Source of the DNA: Ottelia alismoides
Lineage: Eukaryota > Streptophyta > Magnoliopsida > Alismatales > Hydrocharitaceae
Direction of reading: 5' to 3'
DNA: 64,000 bases
NCBI GenBank assembly: GCA_037367405.1
Contig: JAZKJV010000152.1
Span: 310,001-374,000 of the forward strand
The position numbers and the translations under genes are program-made. The notes beneath the pieces were generated by a model. It had not been told where the DNA came from. It saw only the letters and a program-made list of their open reading frames with translations, and did not search any database. The stretch's first letter is position 1. Each line of letters starts with the position of its first letter. Positions 23,604 to 35,284 of this stretch are shown in pieces.

Positions 23604-24666
23604 GTTACCCCAGGAAGGACCGTCGTCATAGTAGATGGGACTCATTCTCCCATCACAGGACATGGACAAATCACCTTAACACCTTTATGCAGTTGCAAAA
23701 TGTGCTCCACGTTCCAAATTTCTCAATGAATTTACTGTCAATTAGTCATATTACTAAGGATCTACATTGTCGAGCGATATTTGACCCATCATCTCTTGTG
23801 TTTCAGGACATTCTCACGGGTAACGTGATTGGACATGGCTGTGAGCAAGGCGTGCTGTATCGACTAGTCCATACACCTTACGCTGGAGCATCATCTCATT
23901 CCACAGGACCTGTCTCTCCTTACTTATGGCATATGCGCTTTAGTCATCTTCCGTTTCAGAAAATGTGTCAAGTCCTTCCTCAGATCTCACCCCGCTCGTC
24001 GTTCGATTGTGAAGCTTGTCAGTTAGGGACGCATCATCGGTCTGTCTTCCCTAGTCGTCAGAATCGGAGCAGTTGCTCTCCATTTGAGTTTTTTCATATT
24101 GGTATTTGGGGTTCGAGTCGTGTTCCCGATCATCAGGGACACATGTTCTATTTAGTTGCTGTGGATGATTTTAGTCGTTTGTCTTGGGTTTTTCTGTTAA
24201 AGAATAAATCTGAAGCGGGCATCACTATTATGAATTTTATTAAAGAAGTGCAGAATGTGTTTTCTGTTTCTATCAAGATTGTGAGAACTGACAATGCCCT
24301 TGAATCCTGTACTCGAACACTATCTCAATTTCTTTCATCCATGGCATTCTTCATCAAACGTCTTGTGCCTACACATCGCAACAGAATGGTGTCGCGGAAA
24401 GAAAACACCGCCACCTTCTTGATGTCACTCGTACGCTTCTTATCCAGAGTTGTGCTCCGAACTTGTTCTGTGGCGATGCAGTTCTTACTGAACGTTATCT
24501 CATTAATTGCATGCCCTCGTCTGTGTTGGGGGAGAAGACACCTTTCTCCCTCGTTTTTCCTAACAAAGAGTTGTTCTCTCTAACTCCTCGTGTCTTTGGG
24601 TCCATGACATTCGTTCACCAGTTGTCTCCAGGGATTGACAAGCTCTCTCCTAGGGCTGTCAAATGA
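23534..24666 (+). pseudogene. copia A protease end, GAG-pre-integrase and integrase
   Basis: HITKDLHCRAIFDPSSLVFQ belongs to the protease/pre-integrase linker. LWHMRFSHLPFQKM and CEACQLGTHHRSVFP are the zinc-binding GAG-pre-integrase. The integrase core carries HIGIWGSSRVPDHQG, YLVAVDDFSRLSWVFL and VRTDNALE. The catalytic Glu region is scrambled by frameshifts after 24330. The C-terminal part is in another frame (VFGSMTFVHQL). Confidence 0.82.
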
Positions 24667-25992
24667 CTCAAAAGGGGTATCGTTGTTATGATCCGCTACG
24701 CCGAAGATATTATGTCAGTGTAGATGTCACGTTTTTTGAGTTTGTCATGTTTTTCTCTCCTACATGTGACAGGTTGGTGCCATCAGATATAAATGATGAA
24801 ATCTATATTCCTCCTCCACCCTTGTATGCACCACAACTAGCTCCTACATCTCCACCACCACCGTCATCCCCATCACCACCACTGTCTCCATCACCGCCAC
24901 CACCTCTACCACCTTCCACATCTTTGGTTCCTCCTCTACCACGCAACTACAATCGACGATCAACCCCTGCTTATGACCATGGTCAATCATCACACATGCC
25001 CCAGGTTTGTTCGGATAACATTATTTCTAATGATGGGACTTGCGACATTTCTCAGCAGGAGCAGGTAGGTGATGACACAGATGTTGGTACAACTGATGCA
25101 GATCTTGATTTGCCTATTGCACTGAGGAAGCAGAAGAGGTCATGTGCTTCATATTCGATTGCTTCTCATGTTACCTTTGAGCATCTGGAAGGATATTTTA
25201 GGAGATTTGTAGTTGCTTTATCCGCTGTGAACATTCCAATGAATCACCAGGAAGCATTAACGGATAATAGATGGCGTATGGCTATGGAGTAAGAGATGGC
25301 CGCCCTCCAGTCAAGAGGTACTTGGAGTCTTGTTGCAACTCCTACTGGGGCATCTATTGTGAGTTGCAAGTAGGTGTTTACGGTAAAGCACAATGTCGAT
25401 GGCAGTATTGATAGATACAAGGCTCGACTGGTTTATCGGGGCTTTACTTAGACGTATGGGGTAGATTATCTTGACACGTTTTCTCCTGTTGCTCGTCATT
25501 CTACCTTTCGGATTCTTTTATCTGTTGCTGTGATTTCGAGATTGGCCCCTGTTTCAATTAGATGTCAAAAATGCATTTTATATGGTGATCTTCATGAAGA
25601 AGTTTACATGCAGCATCCACCTGGGTTTACTGCTGAGGGGGAGTGTCTACAGGTATGCATGCTTCATAAGGCGATCTATGGCCTGAAGCAGAGCCCAAGA
25701 CCTTGGGTTCCGGAAGCTCTCAGATTTATTTGAAAAGCAAGGGTTCAAAAGGTTAAATGCAGACCATTCTCTCTTTGTACAGAGGACATCCAGAGGTATA
25801 ACCATCATTATGGTGTATGTTGATGATATACTCATTACAGGAGATGATATGCAGGGAATAAAAATAGCAAAAGAATTCTTAGGCCATGAATTCGTTATCA
25901 AGGATCCAGGAGTACTTAGATATTTCCTTGGATTGGAGTTTGCTAGAAATGAACAAGGACTCCTGATGACTTCAGAGGAAATATGTCACTGA
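24663..25992 (+). pseudogene. copia A integrase tail and reverse transcriptase
   Basis: The first frame holds the conserved YRCYDPLRRRYYVSVDVTFF end of integrase and a Pro-rich linker. RT follows in pieces: LDVKNAFLYGDLHEEVYMQ (with frame changes), AIYGLKQSPRPW and the catalytic VYVDDILITGDD near 25815, then YFLGLEFARNEQGL. At least four frame breaks are present. Confidence 0.82.
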
Positions 25993-25993
25993 C

Positions 25994-26722
25994 TTGCTAA
26001 GTGACACAAGTATGCTTGGATGTCGACCTGCTTCTACACCCATGGATCCAAGCATGAAGTTGTATGATGAAGACACTGATGAGGTTGACAAAAGAAGGTA
26101 CAGAGAGCTGGTAGGGAGGCTTCTTTATGTTACTATTACCATACCAGATATTACATTTGCAGTAAATAAAGTGAGCCAGTTTATGGAGCAACCTCGCCAG
26201 GTACACATGGACACCATACATATGATACTAAGGTATCTTAAGTCATCTCCAGGTGCAGGATTGATGTTTAGAAAGAAGGGCACTATTACTATCTCAGCAT
26301 GTGCAGATGCAGACTATGCAGGGTGCCCGAAGGATAGGAAGTCTACATCAGGCTTTGCTATATTCGTTGGGGAGTCACTTGTCTCATGGAAGAGCAAAAA
26401 GCAAACATTAATTTTGAGATCTAGTGCTGAATCAGAGTATAGAGCGATGGCCCAAGCATGTGCAGAAGTGATGTGGGTTCGCGCAGTTCTGACAGATCTA
26501 CATATAGATGTTCCTCTTCCCATGTCACTTCAATGTGACAATCAAGCTGCATTATTTATTGCAAACAACCCTGCATTTAACGAGAGGACAAAGCACATTG
26601 AAGTGGACTGCCATTATATCCGTGATATGATCCAGAAAGGTTTCATTTCTACAACCCACGCCGGCTCAGGAGACCAAACGACAGACATTCTTATCAAAGC
26701 TTTACTTCGTGGTTCCTTCTAG
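25994..26722 (+). pseudogene. copia A RNase H
   Basis: The RT end (TPMDPSMKLYDEDTDEVDKR) runs into RNase H with ADADYAGCPKDRKSTSGF, SSAESEYRAMAQACAEVMW, LQCDNQAALFIANNP and HIEVDCHYIRD, a well-conserved copia RNase H. It ends LLRGSF just before the purine tract CTTGAGGAG and the 3' LTR. This is the best-preserved part of element A. Confidence 0.88.
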
Positions 26723-26774
26723 AAGTGCTTATCCAAGATGAGCATGATAGATATCTATGCTCCATCTTGAGGAG

Positions 26775-26917
26775 TGTAGAAGTTTAGTTTATGTCTCTGT
26801 ATCTTTTATTTATTGTTCTTTTCGTTTGTCTACCATATGTAATTTGCCCATAGACCTCTCCCTATATAAGAGAATCTAGGGCTCAAGGAATAAACACAAT
26901 TCTTATTTTTCCCAACA
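26775..26917 (+). repeat. 3' LTR of copia A
   Basis: TGTAGAAG...CCCAACA, 143 bp, with a CCTATATAAGAGA TATA box. It follows the purine tract. It resembles the LTRs of copia B (27396 and 40773), which share the TATATAAGAGAA box and A-rich end. Confidence 0.8.
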
Positions 26918-27395
26918 GTGCTTTAAGATATATGGTTGTGACAAAACGATGCTATTTTTAGAAATGCATGAGCATATCGAGTGCTGCAGCCTCTTTTTCT
27001 AGCTTTTTGCTTCGTAGGTTGCATGCAAGAGTGCATGATATTTGTAGCTGGGTATGTACCTATTTCCCCCTTGTATTTCATATGGACGGATGGCTACTTT
27101 ACCTCTAGTATTTGTCCTTTGGTTATAATAAAAGATATATCTCTCACGGAAACTTTTTCTAAAAAAAATTTCTGACAGACACCGTCATTCCTAAAAAAAA
27201 AGGATTTTTATTTGGTTTCATGCTCAAATCAAAACCTTCCATAACTAATAAAGAACCAAACATGACATTTATTTTATTTTGGCACATGGAGTCCTTCACG
27301 TAATGTCTGGACTTATTCAGAGATAACCTCACTAGATTTATCTGAATGCCAGATCTTTGGTTGCCAACTTATTGCCTATGGTCATGGTTCCTAGA
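26918..27395 (+). other. CMO intron 1 segment between copia elements
   Basis: AT-rich sequence with ATGGACGGATGG and GGAAACTTTTTC phrases similar to the ATGGACGGAAA repeat at the window start. No gene seen. Confidence 0.55.
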
Positions 27396-27522
27396 TATTG
27401 AGGAAAATACTTCGTTGTTTACTCCTAGAATCCAAGAGTTCTCTTATATAGGTAAATTACACAATAAGGACTGAGAAATAAACAAATTGTAAAAGACAAA
27501 CATAATATAAAAACTCTCAACA
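27396..27522 (-). repeat. 3' LTR of copia B
   Basis: On the minus strand it runs TGTTGAGAG to CCTCAATA, with TATATAAGAGAA inside. The canonical terminal CA has mutated to TA. The purine tract CAGCTTGAGGGGAAG precedes it on that strand. Confidence 0.85.
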
Positions 27523-27987
27523 CTTCCCCTCAAGCTGGAGCGTAAAGGTCTATTAGGCTCAACTTGGAACAACATCTTTGAAAGGTTCCTCGGACAAGAG
27601 CCTTGGTGAGCACGTCTATTGTCTGTTCACTTGAGCTAACATGAGAAGTAGAAATGAGACCCTTCTAGATCATGTCTCGAGTGTAGTGACTGTCTAACTT
27701 GATATGCTTGGTCCTCTCATGGAAGGCTGGGTTGTTGGCAATAAAAAGTGCATATTGGTTCTCTCATTGGAGGCGCATGAGAAGAAGCGCCTCAAAACTA
27801 GGTCAGTTAAAGTGGATCTGACCTACGCCATCTCTGTACTCACTTATGCCATGGCTTTGTATTTTAATTCTGCACTAGATCTGATAACTACTGTCTGCTT
27901 CTTGCTCTTCCATGACACTAAGAAACTCCATATGAACACACCGAAGCCAGATGTAGACTTCGTGTCCTCGGGGCATCCTGCATAATC
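27523..27987 (-). pseudogene. copia B RNase H, 3' part
   Basis: The minus strand encodes the conserved C-terminal RNase H region, with stretches like SSAELEYKAMA and TKHIKLDSHYTRDM in broken frames. The block ends at 27987, where element H begins, and resumes beyond 30231. The uninterrupted target GCATCTGTGCAAGC is inferred from the join. Confidence 0.75.
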
Positions 27988-28026
27988 TGTTGGAAAATGT
28001 AATAGAGCAGTAATTGGATCTCTTCA

Positions 28027-28390
28027 GGTGCGTTTGGTTCGTGGGTTATTCAGGAGCGGATAACCCGGGTTTTGTGTTTGTGTGTTTGGTTGGTGGGTTA
28101 AGGGTTGGGAGGGTTTGTGTGATGTGATTGTATTGGAATTTGAAAAAGTTGGTAGTTATTATGATATGATTGTATTGAAATTTGAAAAAGTGAGTGGTTG
28201 TTGTGATGTGATTGTATTGAAGTTTGGAATAGTGAGTAGAAGTTGAGTATTTTATGATTTTAGATGATATGATGGTATAATATATAATTTTTTTGATGGG
28301 AAGGGAGTGGGCCCCACTAGTGGGTTAAAAGTGGGGGTTTTGGGGGGTTACCCACCCAAAGTGAGGGGTAACCCCCCAACCAAACGCACC
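28027..28390. mobile_element. MITE with GGTGCGTTTGG inverted ends inside the H 5' LTR
   Basis: The terminal inverted repeats GGTGCGTTTGGTT and AACCAAACGCACC are perfect. The 5-bp word CTTCA flanks both sides (28022-28026, 28391-28395). The other LTR of H lacks the insert, proving insertion after H arrived or in its template. The interior has three degenerate copies of a unit of about 55 bp containing GTGATTGTATTGRA and TTTGAAAAAGT. No coding. Confidence 0.92.
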
Positions 28391-28665
28391 CTTCAGGATC
28401 CAATTACCACCCACTCATGTTTAGTCCTACTTCTACTATCTGTGGGACTCTGGTATGTCTGTGGGGCTATATAAGGAGCCCCACACCCTCTGTACTCAAT
28501 GAGAAAAGGTGAATAGAAACATACGACCCTTTGAGGCATTCTCCCGTGGTTTCATCCCGCTCCTTCGGGAGTAGGGTTCCACATAAAAGCCCCGCATTCA
28601 ATGTTTATTCTTTTGTATTTCCATGCCATGTTTATCGATTCGCTTTCGCATTCTAGATTTCAACA

Positions 28666-29923
28666 TGGTATCATAGTGGTTCGATTTTGGTTTCGTTTGT
28701 AAAGATTTTTTTATTTGTTAAAATTCGAGAGATCTAGGGTTTTTTACGAACCCCTAAGTTTTGTATGATGGCAAGAATCTCTAGCAAGTGCTGATCTTCA
28801 GAGGCGCGTTTCGATCTCCAATTTCTTGTGCATCGATACCAACACAACCATCAGGAACTGCAGTTCTCGCACAAGCCCTATGCATGAGTTCCAGTTCTTG
28901 CATGAAGAAGAAAACCCGAAGAAGAACCCCACAAAGATGCCACGATCATGCAACCGGCGTCCAAGGCATCTCAAACGATCCGATGAAGCCCTAGCCTTCA
29001 TTGTTGCACGCAACCCCCTTGATGCGAACCCCCTGACTTCGACGATCTCGCAAGAACTCCAGGCTCCAGGTGGGGGCAGATCTCAGCCCAACATCTTTGC
29101 TGATGGCTTCAGCGATGTGGCACCAACTCCCAGATCAAGCAATGGCGCACCCCCTTCAACCTAATCGCAAGGCATTAATAATCTTCTTCTATTGCGATTC
29201 GATGGCGGTTTATTCCCAATATGGAAACACTAAAGAATGCGCGACAATGCTTCGTGTTTATAAATAAAGGGCCCCAGTGGCCACCTTTTTATATGGAAAA
29301 AAAAATGAGGGCCAAATGTTTTAGGCCCAACCGCTGCTTTGTATCGTGAAAAAGGGGGGGGGGTTCCGAGTTTTTTTAAAGCCCAATTGGGCTAGGCTGC
29401 GTCCAAAAGAAAAACGAGAGGAAAATATTGATTACAAAAAAATGTCGAAAAAAGATGCTACATATAAAAGAAGCTGGACGTAAAAAAATAGTCAAGATCA
29501 AGGAAACGACTACAAAAAATGGATTTGTAAAAAGAAAAATACATGTTTTATTTCTCCTAACTTGATGTTACATGGTCTTTATTCATTAAGTATGGGAGAA
29601 AGGGAGAGTCAGAGATAGATCCTTCAGGACTTCTACTACCCGTCCATGACTGACAGACCGACACATCCGCTCACAGATCATCTGTCTTCACCGAGCATCG
29701 ACTTCTTCGTCAGGACGTATTANNNNNNNNNNNNNNNNNNNNNNNNNNNNNNNNNNNNNNNNNNNNNNNNNNNNNNNNNNNNNNNNNNNNNNNNNNNNNN
29801 NNNNNNNNNNNNNNNNNNNNNNTGATATATATTCTTCTTGTGATGTATTGTGTGAAGATGTGTTGCATACTTTTTCTTTTAATTGGCAAGCTGTAGCTTT
29901 CTCAGCCCCAGCTTGAGGGGGAG
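28666..29923 (+). other. interior of element H, non-coding cargo and assembly gap
   Basis: The leader has a GGGTTTTTTACGAACCCC hairpin near 28737. A moderately GC-rich block follows (to about 29170), then an A-rich block with GCCCAATTGGGC (29381-29392), then AAGTATGGGAGAAAGGGAGAG near 29588. Bases 29723-29822 are N. Frames in it match no family I know. Confidence 0.7.
29723..29822. other. assembly gap of 100 N
   Basis: Exactly 100 N, the usual placeholder for a gap of unknown size. It lies in the 3' interior of H. The length of H is therefore uncertain. Confidence 0.98.
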
Positions 29924-30231
29924 TGTTGCAGAATGTAATAGAGTGGTAATTAGATCTCTCCAAGATCCAATTATCACCCACTCATGTTAAGTCCTACATC
30001 TACTATCTGTGGGACTCTGGTCTATCTGTAGGTCTATATAAGGAGCCCCACACCCCATGTACTCAATGAGAAGTTCAATAGAAACATAGAACCCTTTGCG
30101 TCCTTTTCTCGTGGTTTCATTCCGCTTCTTCGGGATTAGGGATTCCACGTAAAATCCCTGCGTTCAATGTTTGTTCGTTCTTTATTTCCCTGTTTGTTTA
30201 TCGATTCGCTTCAACGTTCTCTATTTTAACA

Positions 30232-31994
30232 ATTTGCATCTGTGCAAGCTGTAATAGCAAAGGATGTGCCTTTGCTAAATAAGAGACCAGTGTCAGGTGA
30301 GGTCTTCAGATACCTCAAAATCATACGGAGTACATCCATATGTGCCTGTCTAAACTGCTCATGAATTGACTCACTTTGCTCACTACAATGGATATATCTC
30401 GCATGGTGATGGTCACATATATGAGCTTTCCAACGAGCTCCATGTATCTCCTCCTGTCTACCTCATCAATGTTATCATCATATAGCTTCATGCTCGGTCC
30501 ATATGAGTAATGGCTGCATGTAATCTGCCATACTCATATCAAAGAGAAGATCTGTAACATACTTCCTTTGGATCATCATAAGACATCGCCGGTTCCTGAC
30601 AAACTCCAGTCCAAGGAAGTACCCTAGATTGTCAAGGTCCTTGGTTACAAACTGTTGTCCAAGAAAAGCCTTAACTGCTTGAATGTCGTGCACATTATCC
30701 CCTAGAATGATGATATCATTTACATAAATCAATATAGAAATTGTTTCTCTCTGAGACCTTTGAACAAATAATGAATGATCTGCAGACTCTTGGACTCTTC
30801 TTAAGGCCATAGATTGCCTTATGAAATCCGCACACTCTTGCACCCCCCCAGCAGGAACCCAGATGGCTGCTGCATGTAGACTTCCTCTTGTGGTCTTTAT
30901 TAAAGGAACACATTTGTCACATCGAGCTGATATAGAGGCTAGTTCCGTGTGACTGCAAAAGAGAGAAGGATTCAGAGTGTAGAATGTCGAGCTACTGTAG
31001 AGAAGGTATCATGATAATCCACCCAATAGTCTGTATGAACCCACGAGCCACAAGCCTTGCCTTGTAGCGATCAATGCTACCATCTGCTCCGTGCTTTACA
31101 GTGAACACCCACTTGCATCCCACAACAAACACATCTGCAGGAGTTATAACAATGCTCTACGTGCCACGTGAGTGTAAAACGACCATCTCCTCCTCCATAA
31201 CTAGGCGCCATTGGTTCACCTTAAGAGCCTTCTGATACGTGTGATCTCAATGCTAGATAATCCCATGACAAACTGCCTGAAATCTGGCGAAAGTCACGCT
31301 AGAGACACATGACCATCGTGGGAGCATCACGCACAAGAACGTTTGCCTTTCTTTAAGGCAATAGACCACCCTAGATCATTCTCATGTGGTTGTTCTGGCT
31401 CATCCTGTATATCTGCAAGCTCATCCTGTGAATGTTCATGTTCATCATTTACTCCACTAGTACTATCAGTTCGAACCTAATTTTCAGAATTTATCTGAGA
31501 CGTGTTGGATATTAGAGCATGGAGGACATGCTGTGGTATATGTGTAGGTGGAGGTGGAAGAACAACCGCATCCTCAGACTCAGATGGACTCAATATGTCA
31601 CCTGTAGGAGAACAGTACATGGTGGACTCAAAAAAGGTAACATCAACACTGACATAGTATTTCCCTTTTACATGATCAAAATATAGATAACCCTTTTGGG
31701 TATGAGAGTACCCAATAAACATACATTTGACAGCTCGAGGAGCAAGCTTGTTACAGTTAGGATGCAAGAGGTGGACAAATACCACAATCAAAAACTCGTA
31801 GTGTAAGAGAGAAAAGGTCATCGGGAAAAGCAAGGGAGAAGGATGCCTTTTCATCCAAGATGGTAGCATGCATCCGATTGATAATATAACACTGTTGTCA
31901 TCACAACATCACCCCAGAAGGAATGAGGAGCCCGACTCTGAGCGGTAACATGTGGCTATGGGTGACTGGGCGTTGCGCCAATGCAACAGGAGAT
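30232..31994 (-). pseudogene. copia B RT and integrase C-terminal part
   Basis: The minus strand holds, in reading order, the integrase end (CMFIGYSHTQKGYLYFDHVK, YVSVDVTFFESTMYC) at 31880-31480 and a linker. RT fragments then follow to 30480, with FHKAIYGLKKSPR, the catalytic box changed to YVNDIIILGDN (YVDD expected), and LGYFLGLEFVRNRRC. Stops and frame changes are many. The integrase start is missing at the D junction. Confidence 0.82.
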
Positions 31995-32201
31995 TGTTGG
32001 GCCTGGAGAGTTCTGGTGGGGCTATATAAAGACCGCCACACCCATTGTAACCTTTGAGGAGCATTATAGAATACCTAGCTCTTGTGGCTCTTCTCCCGTG
32101 ATTTCATCCTGTTCCTCACGGAGTAGAGTTCCACGTAAAAATTCATGTGTTCTATTTTATTGTTCTTGCTTTGATGTACTTCCGCATTTTATATTTCTAC
32201 A
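31995..32201 (+). repeat. 5' LTR of element D
   Basis: TGTTGGGCC...TTCTACA with the shared words GGGGCTATATAAAG, TGATTTCATCCTGTTCC and GAGTTCCACG. It lacks the TTTAGTCCCACATC segment present in the 3' LTR, so one of the two is internally deleted. Confidence 0.75.
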
Positions 32202-32487
32202 TGATATCAAAGCAAGTCAATTCATGAATTGATCAATTTTCTAGATTCTTGATCGTTTCAATATTTTCTTTCTGTAACTTGATTACTGTCTTTTTGTTCA
32301 TTTGGTTGGAGGGAGAGTTATATTATTAATGTTGCTACAAGTCTGGAGATGTTCAGTGTTTTCTTTTATGTTCCTGTTCTTGGAGGTATTGTGGGCAAGG
32401 TTGCAGCAAACATGATCGTTTGAAAGATTGCTGGAAGACTTGATCGAGGGTTGGCATTCTACATGTGCTGCTTCCCAAGAAGGAGAT

Positions 32488-32961
32488 TCAAGGGTTTTTA
32501 GAAACCCTATTGTTCGCAAGCCGCAAATTCAAAGACGAAGACGAAGACGAAAGAGGAGCTTCATGGCTCTTCCCATGTGCGCACTGACTAGCCATCAGCC
32601 TCCAGCGATGCACACATAGTTCTTCATCGATTGGCACAACACACCCGAATCAATGATGCTCGTATAATCCCTAAGCAGTGCCCTATTCTCCAGGCGATGC
32701 ACTGGCCAGGCAGCAGCAAACTCACATCAACTCCCTCCATCTAACCACGCATCAAGCATCGAAGGTAGTGCATCACGACATCAACCTCTCCAAGGCAACC
32801 CTGATCCCGGGTGCGCAAGAACTAGGCCCATCTCATCCAGGCAGCAACATCTATTCGCCCCTCTCAACGTTCGAGGGAGATGATCTGTCGATGCCAATAA
32901 AATCCTCCAGGCGACGTCATTGAGAATATGGTGTTGTGACATTGGGTTATGTTGGGAACCC
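32488..32961 (+). other. cargo block of element D between two hairpins
   Basis: Bounded by GGGTTTTTAGAAACCCTA at 32488 and GGGTT...GGGAACCC at 32944-32961. The enclosed 440 bp is richer in GC than its surroundings and contains CCAGGCG words. No protein family recognised. Confidence 0.5.
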
Positions 32962-33830
32962 TAAGAAATTGTAGAGAAGAAAATGCACTTGATGGGTTCC
33001 ATTATTTCAACCCATTTCTATACTTCGTATATGTTTGCCATTTGCCGAGGTAATGGGCCTTAGGCCCATTTTTTATTACAAATTTTATGGCCATTGGGCT
33101 GCTGTAATCCTTTCAAAAAAAATGAACAAAAAAAAGAAGAGAGGGGAGGCCCAAGGGGGCTACTGTGCCAAGAAATGGAGGAGGGTTGACAGCCAACCAA
33201 AAAAGGGGTGGGGAGGGGGAATGAATCATTGCAAGAAAGGAGAACAATAAAAAATGAATTGAATGGGCTGAAAAAATGATGAAGAAGGAAGAGCAGGTGA
33301 TGCTCATGTTTGGCCAAATTAGGTTGTTACTATTGTGTTATTTTAAAAAAAAGAAGAGGTGGGAACCATTCCGTGATTGTTCCAGAACTGGGAAAAAACA
33401 TGGTTGAAAAAATGAACGAGTGAAAAAAAGGAATGTTGATCCAAACAAAAAAGGAAGATGGATTGAAAAAAACACGTGAAGTGAACAGAGAGGCAAAAGA
33501 TGTGGAAAAAAGCGGCGAGATTGAAAAAGAGAGATAATGTTTGTGAAAAAATACGAAGTAGTTTCTTTTTGTTGTCCCTTATTTATTTGTTCTCCCAACT
33601 TGATTTCGGACAAGTATGAGAGAAAGGGGGAGTGTTGGATTGCAGTTTCAAAACTCTATCATTGTTTGAGGCAGTCTAAGTTAGAGTGTCTTGATTTTTC
33701 AAAGTTCTTCCTGTGGAAGACTCATTGGTTTGCTCCATTCTTTATTTACTGCGAACTCTGTTGTATATTGATATTATCATTGTATGTGACTGTGAACTCC
33801 AGTGTGTGTGGATATTCCTACTACATGCAC

Positions 33831-34265
33831 TGTTGTTAAGTCGGTCGACTAGGCCGATTAGTCGGTCCGACTAGTCGAGTCGGTGGGATAGCCGACTCAA
33901 CTAGGCCTAGTCGGCCATTAGTCAGTCAAGCCCGACTACTCAGCCAACTTTTACGTAGAAGTTTTTTTTTTTTTTTGCTTTTTTAAAAAATCAAACTTAT
34001 TCCAATATGCTTAATATTGTATTTAAAGTCAATTACTCCTTTTGTTTCGTTACGATAGTATAGAAAATGTATAAATCTATGCAAATATATAAAAATGTAT
34101 GTATAAAAATGATTTATATTGCAAATATATAAGAGTATATGTATAAAAAATAATTTATATATTTAAAATAGTTGAAAAAATTCAAACCGACTAATGGCTG
34201 ACTAAATCCGATTAGTCACCCGACTACCGATTAATCCTTAGTCACTGACCCCGTTTTCTGCAACA
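33831..34265. mobile_element. MITE built from CGACTAG motifs, copy 1
   Basis: The ends start TGTTGTTAAGTCGG and, from the other side, TGTTGCAGAAAACGG. The terminal 100 bp on each side are arrays of GTCGG, GACTAGTCG and CCGATTAGTCGG; the middle is AT-rich. CTACAT flanks both sides with imperfect extension, a possible hAT-type 8-bp duplication. It belongs with the copies at 34622 and 57178. Confidence 0.7.
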
Positions 34266-34279
34266 TTGACTACATATTC

Positions 34280-35284
34280 TGTTAAAATATGAAATGCGGA
34301 AGCAAATCAGAGCAAAAATAAAATATAAATGAGACTTTGATTTACGTGGAACCCTATTTTTTGAGGAACAAGATGAAACCACGGGAGAACTGCCTCCAAG
34401 GGCTGATATTTCATTCATCTTTCTCAAAGGTTACAATGGGTGTGGGGCTCTTTATATAGCCCCACCAATGCGATCAAAAGTCACCACTTCATGATGTGGG
34501 ACTAAACGTAACCCCCCCAAGACCATTCTTCAACACTCCCCCTCAAGCTAAGCATGCAATGCTGAGCTTGGATAAACAGAAAGAATGTACTCACGCACAT
34601 ATAAAGTACATGACACTACCAGTGTTGTAAAAGTCGCCCGACTGGCCCGACTAGTAGGTCCGACTAGTCTAGTCAGTGGGGTAGCCGACCGAGTACCGAC
34701 TAATTCCGACTAGGCATACTTGTCGATCAATTTTTGCTTGGAGATACCATACTTTTTTATGTTTTGCTTTTTTTAATAAGCAAACTTATTATAATATGCT
34801 TAATGTTTTATTTAAATTCAATTAATTTATTATAATAGTGAAAAAATGTAATATAATATATGTAAATGTATGTATAAAAATGAGTTATATATTTAAAGTA
34901 ATCATAAAATTCAAAGCCGACTAAAGTCCGACTAAATCCGATTAGTCGCCCGACTGCCGATTAATCCTTAGTCAGTGACCTGGCCGACCGAGTACCGACT
35001 ACCGACTTTTGCAACCTTTTTGATACCATGTTAAAATATGAAATGTGGAAGCGAATCAGAGCAAAAATAAAACATAAATGAGATTTTGATTTACGTGGAA
35101 CCCTACTCCTTGAGGAACGTGATGAAACCACGGGAGAATTGCCTCCAAGGGCGGATGTTTCATTCATCTTTCTCAAAGGTTACAATGGGTGTGAGGCTCT
35201 TTATATAGCCCCTCCAATGTGATCAAAAGTCACCACTTCTTGATATGGGACTAAACATAACCCCACCAAGACCATTCTTCAACA
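34280..35284 (-). mobile_element. miniature LTR element (TRIM/SMART-like) E inside D
   Basis: Two 256-bp LTRs (34280-34535 and 35029-35284, both on the minus strand) flank an interior of about 490 bp, most of it a MITE. Without the MITE the interior is under 100 bp: only the purine tract (GCTTGAGGGGGAG on the minus strand), a short spacer and the primer site TGGTATCA. The flanks TATTC and TGTTC match at four of five positions. The LTRs share the CGTGGTTTCAT and GGGTTCCACG words of the larger family. Confidence 0.85.
34622..35016. mobile_element. MITE built from CGACTAG motifs, copy 2, inside E
   Basis: It begins GTGTTGTAAAAGTCGCCCG and ends CGACTTTTGCAAC, inverted ends of about 13 bp (GTTGYAAAAGTCG). 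Both ends carry arrays of CCGACTAGT and GACTAATCGG words, with an AT-rich middle. No clean target duplication was found. This makes nesting CMO intron, B, D, E, MITE. Confidence 0.75.

Larger units (their letters stand above)
22461..26917 (+). mobile_element. Ty1/copia element A, 5' LTR missing
   Basis: A + strand copia element in gag-protease-integrase-RT-RNase H order, ending in a 143-bp 3' LTR (26775-26917). The 5' LTR and primer site are absent; gag begins at 22491 soon after the end of the preceding LTR. Several stops and frameshifts make it inactive. Gag and RNase H resemble the minus-strand copia elements B and I, so the three belong to related lineages. It lies in CMO intron 1. Confidence 0.85.
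27988..30231 (+). mobile_element. non-autonomous copia-type LTR element H
   Basis: LTRs at 27988-28665 (enlarged by a MITE) and 29924-30231 flank a 1.26-kb interior with no gag or pol. The primer site TGGTATCATAGTGG begins at 28666 and the purine tract GCTTGAGGGGGAG ends at 29923. It shares LTR words (CTATATAAGGAGCCCCACAC, GTGGTTTCATCCCGCTCC, GGGTTCCAC) and the internal TATGGGAGAAAGGG tract with C, D, F, G and J. A 100-N gap lies inside. TGCAT occurs at both flanks a few bases outside the LTR edges, consistent with a target duplication. It splits RNase H of copia B. Confidence 0.85.
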
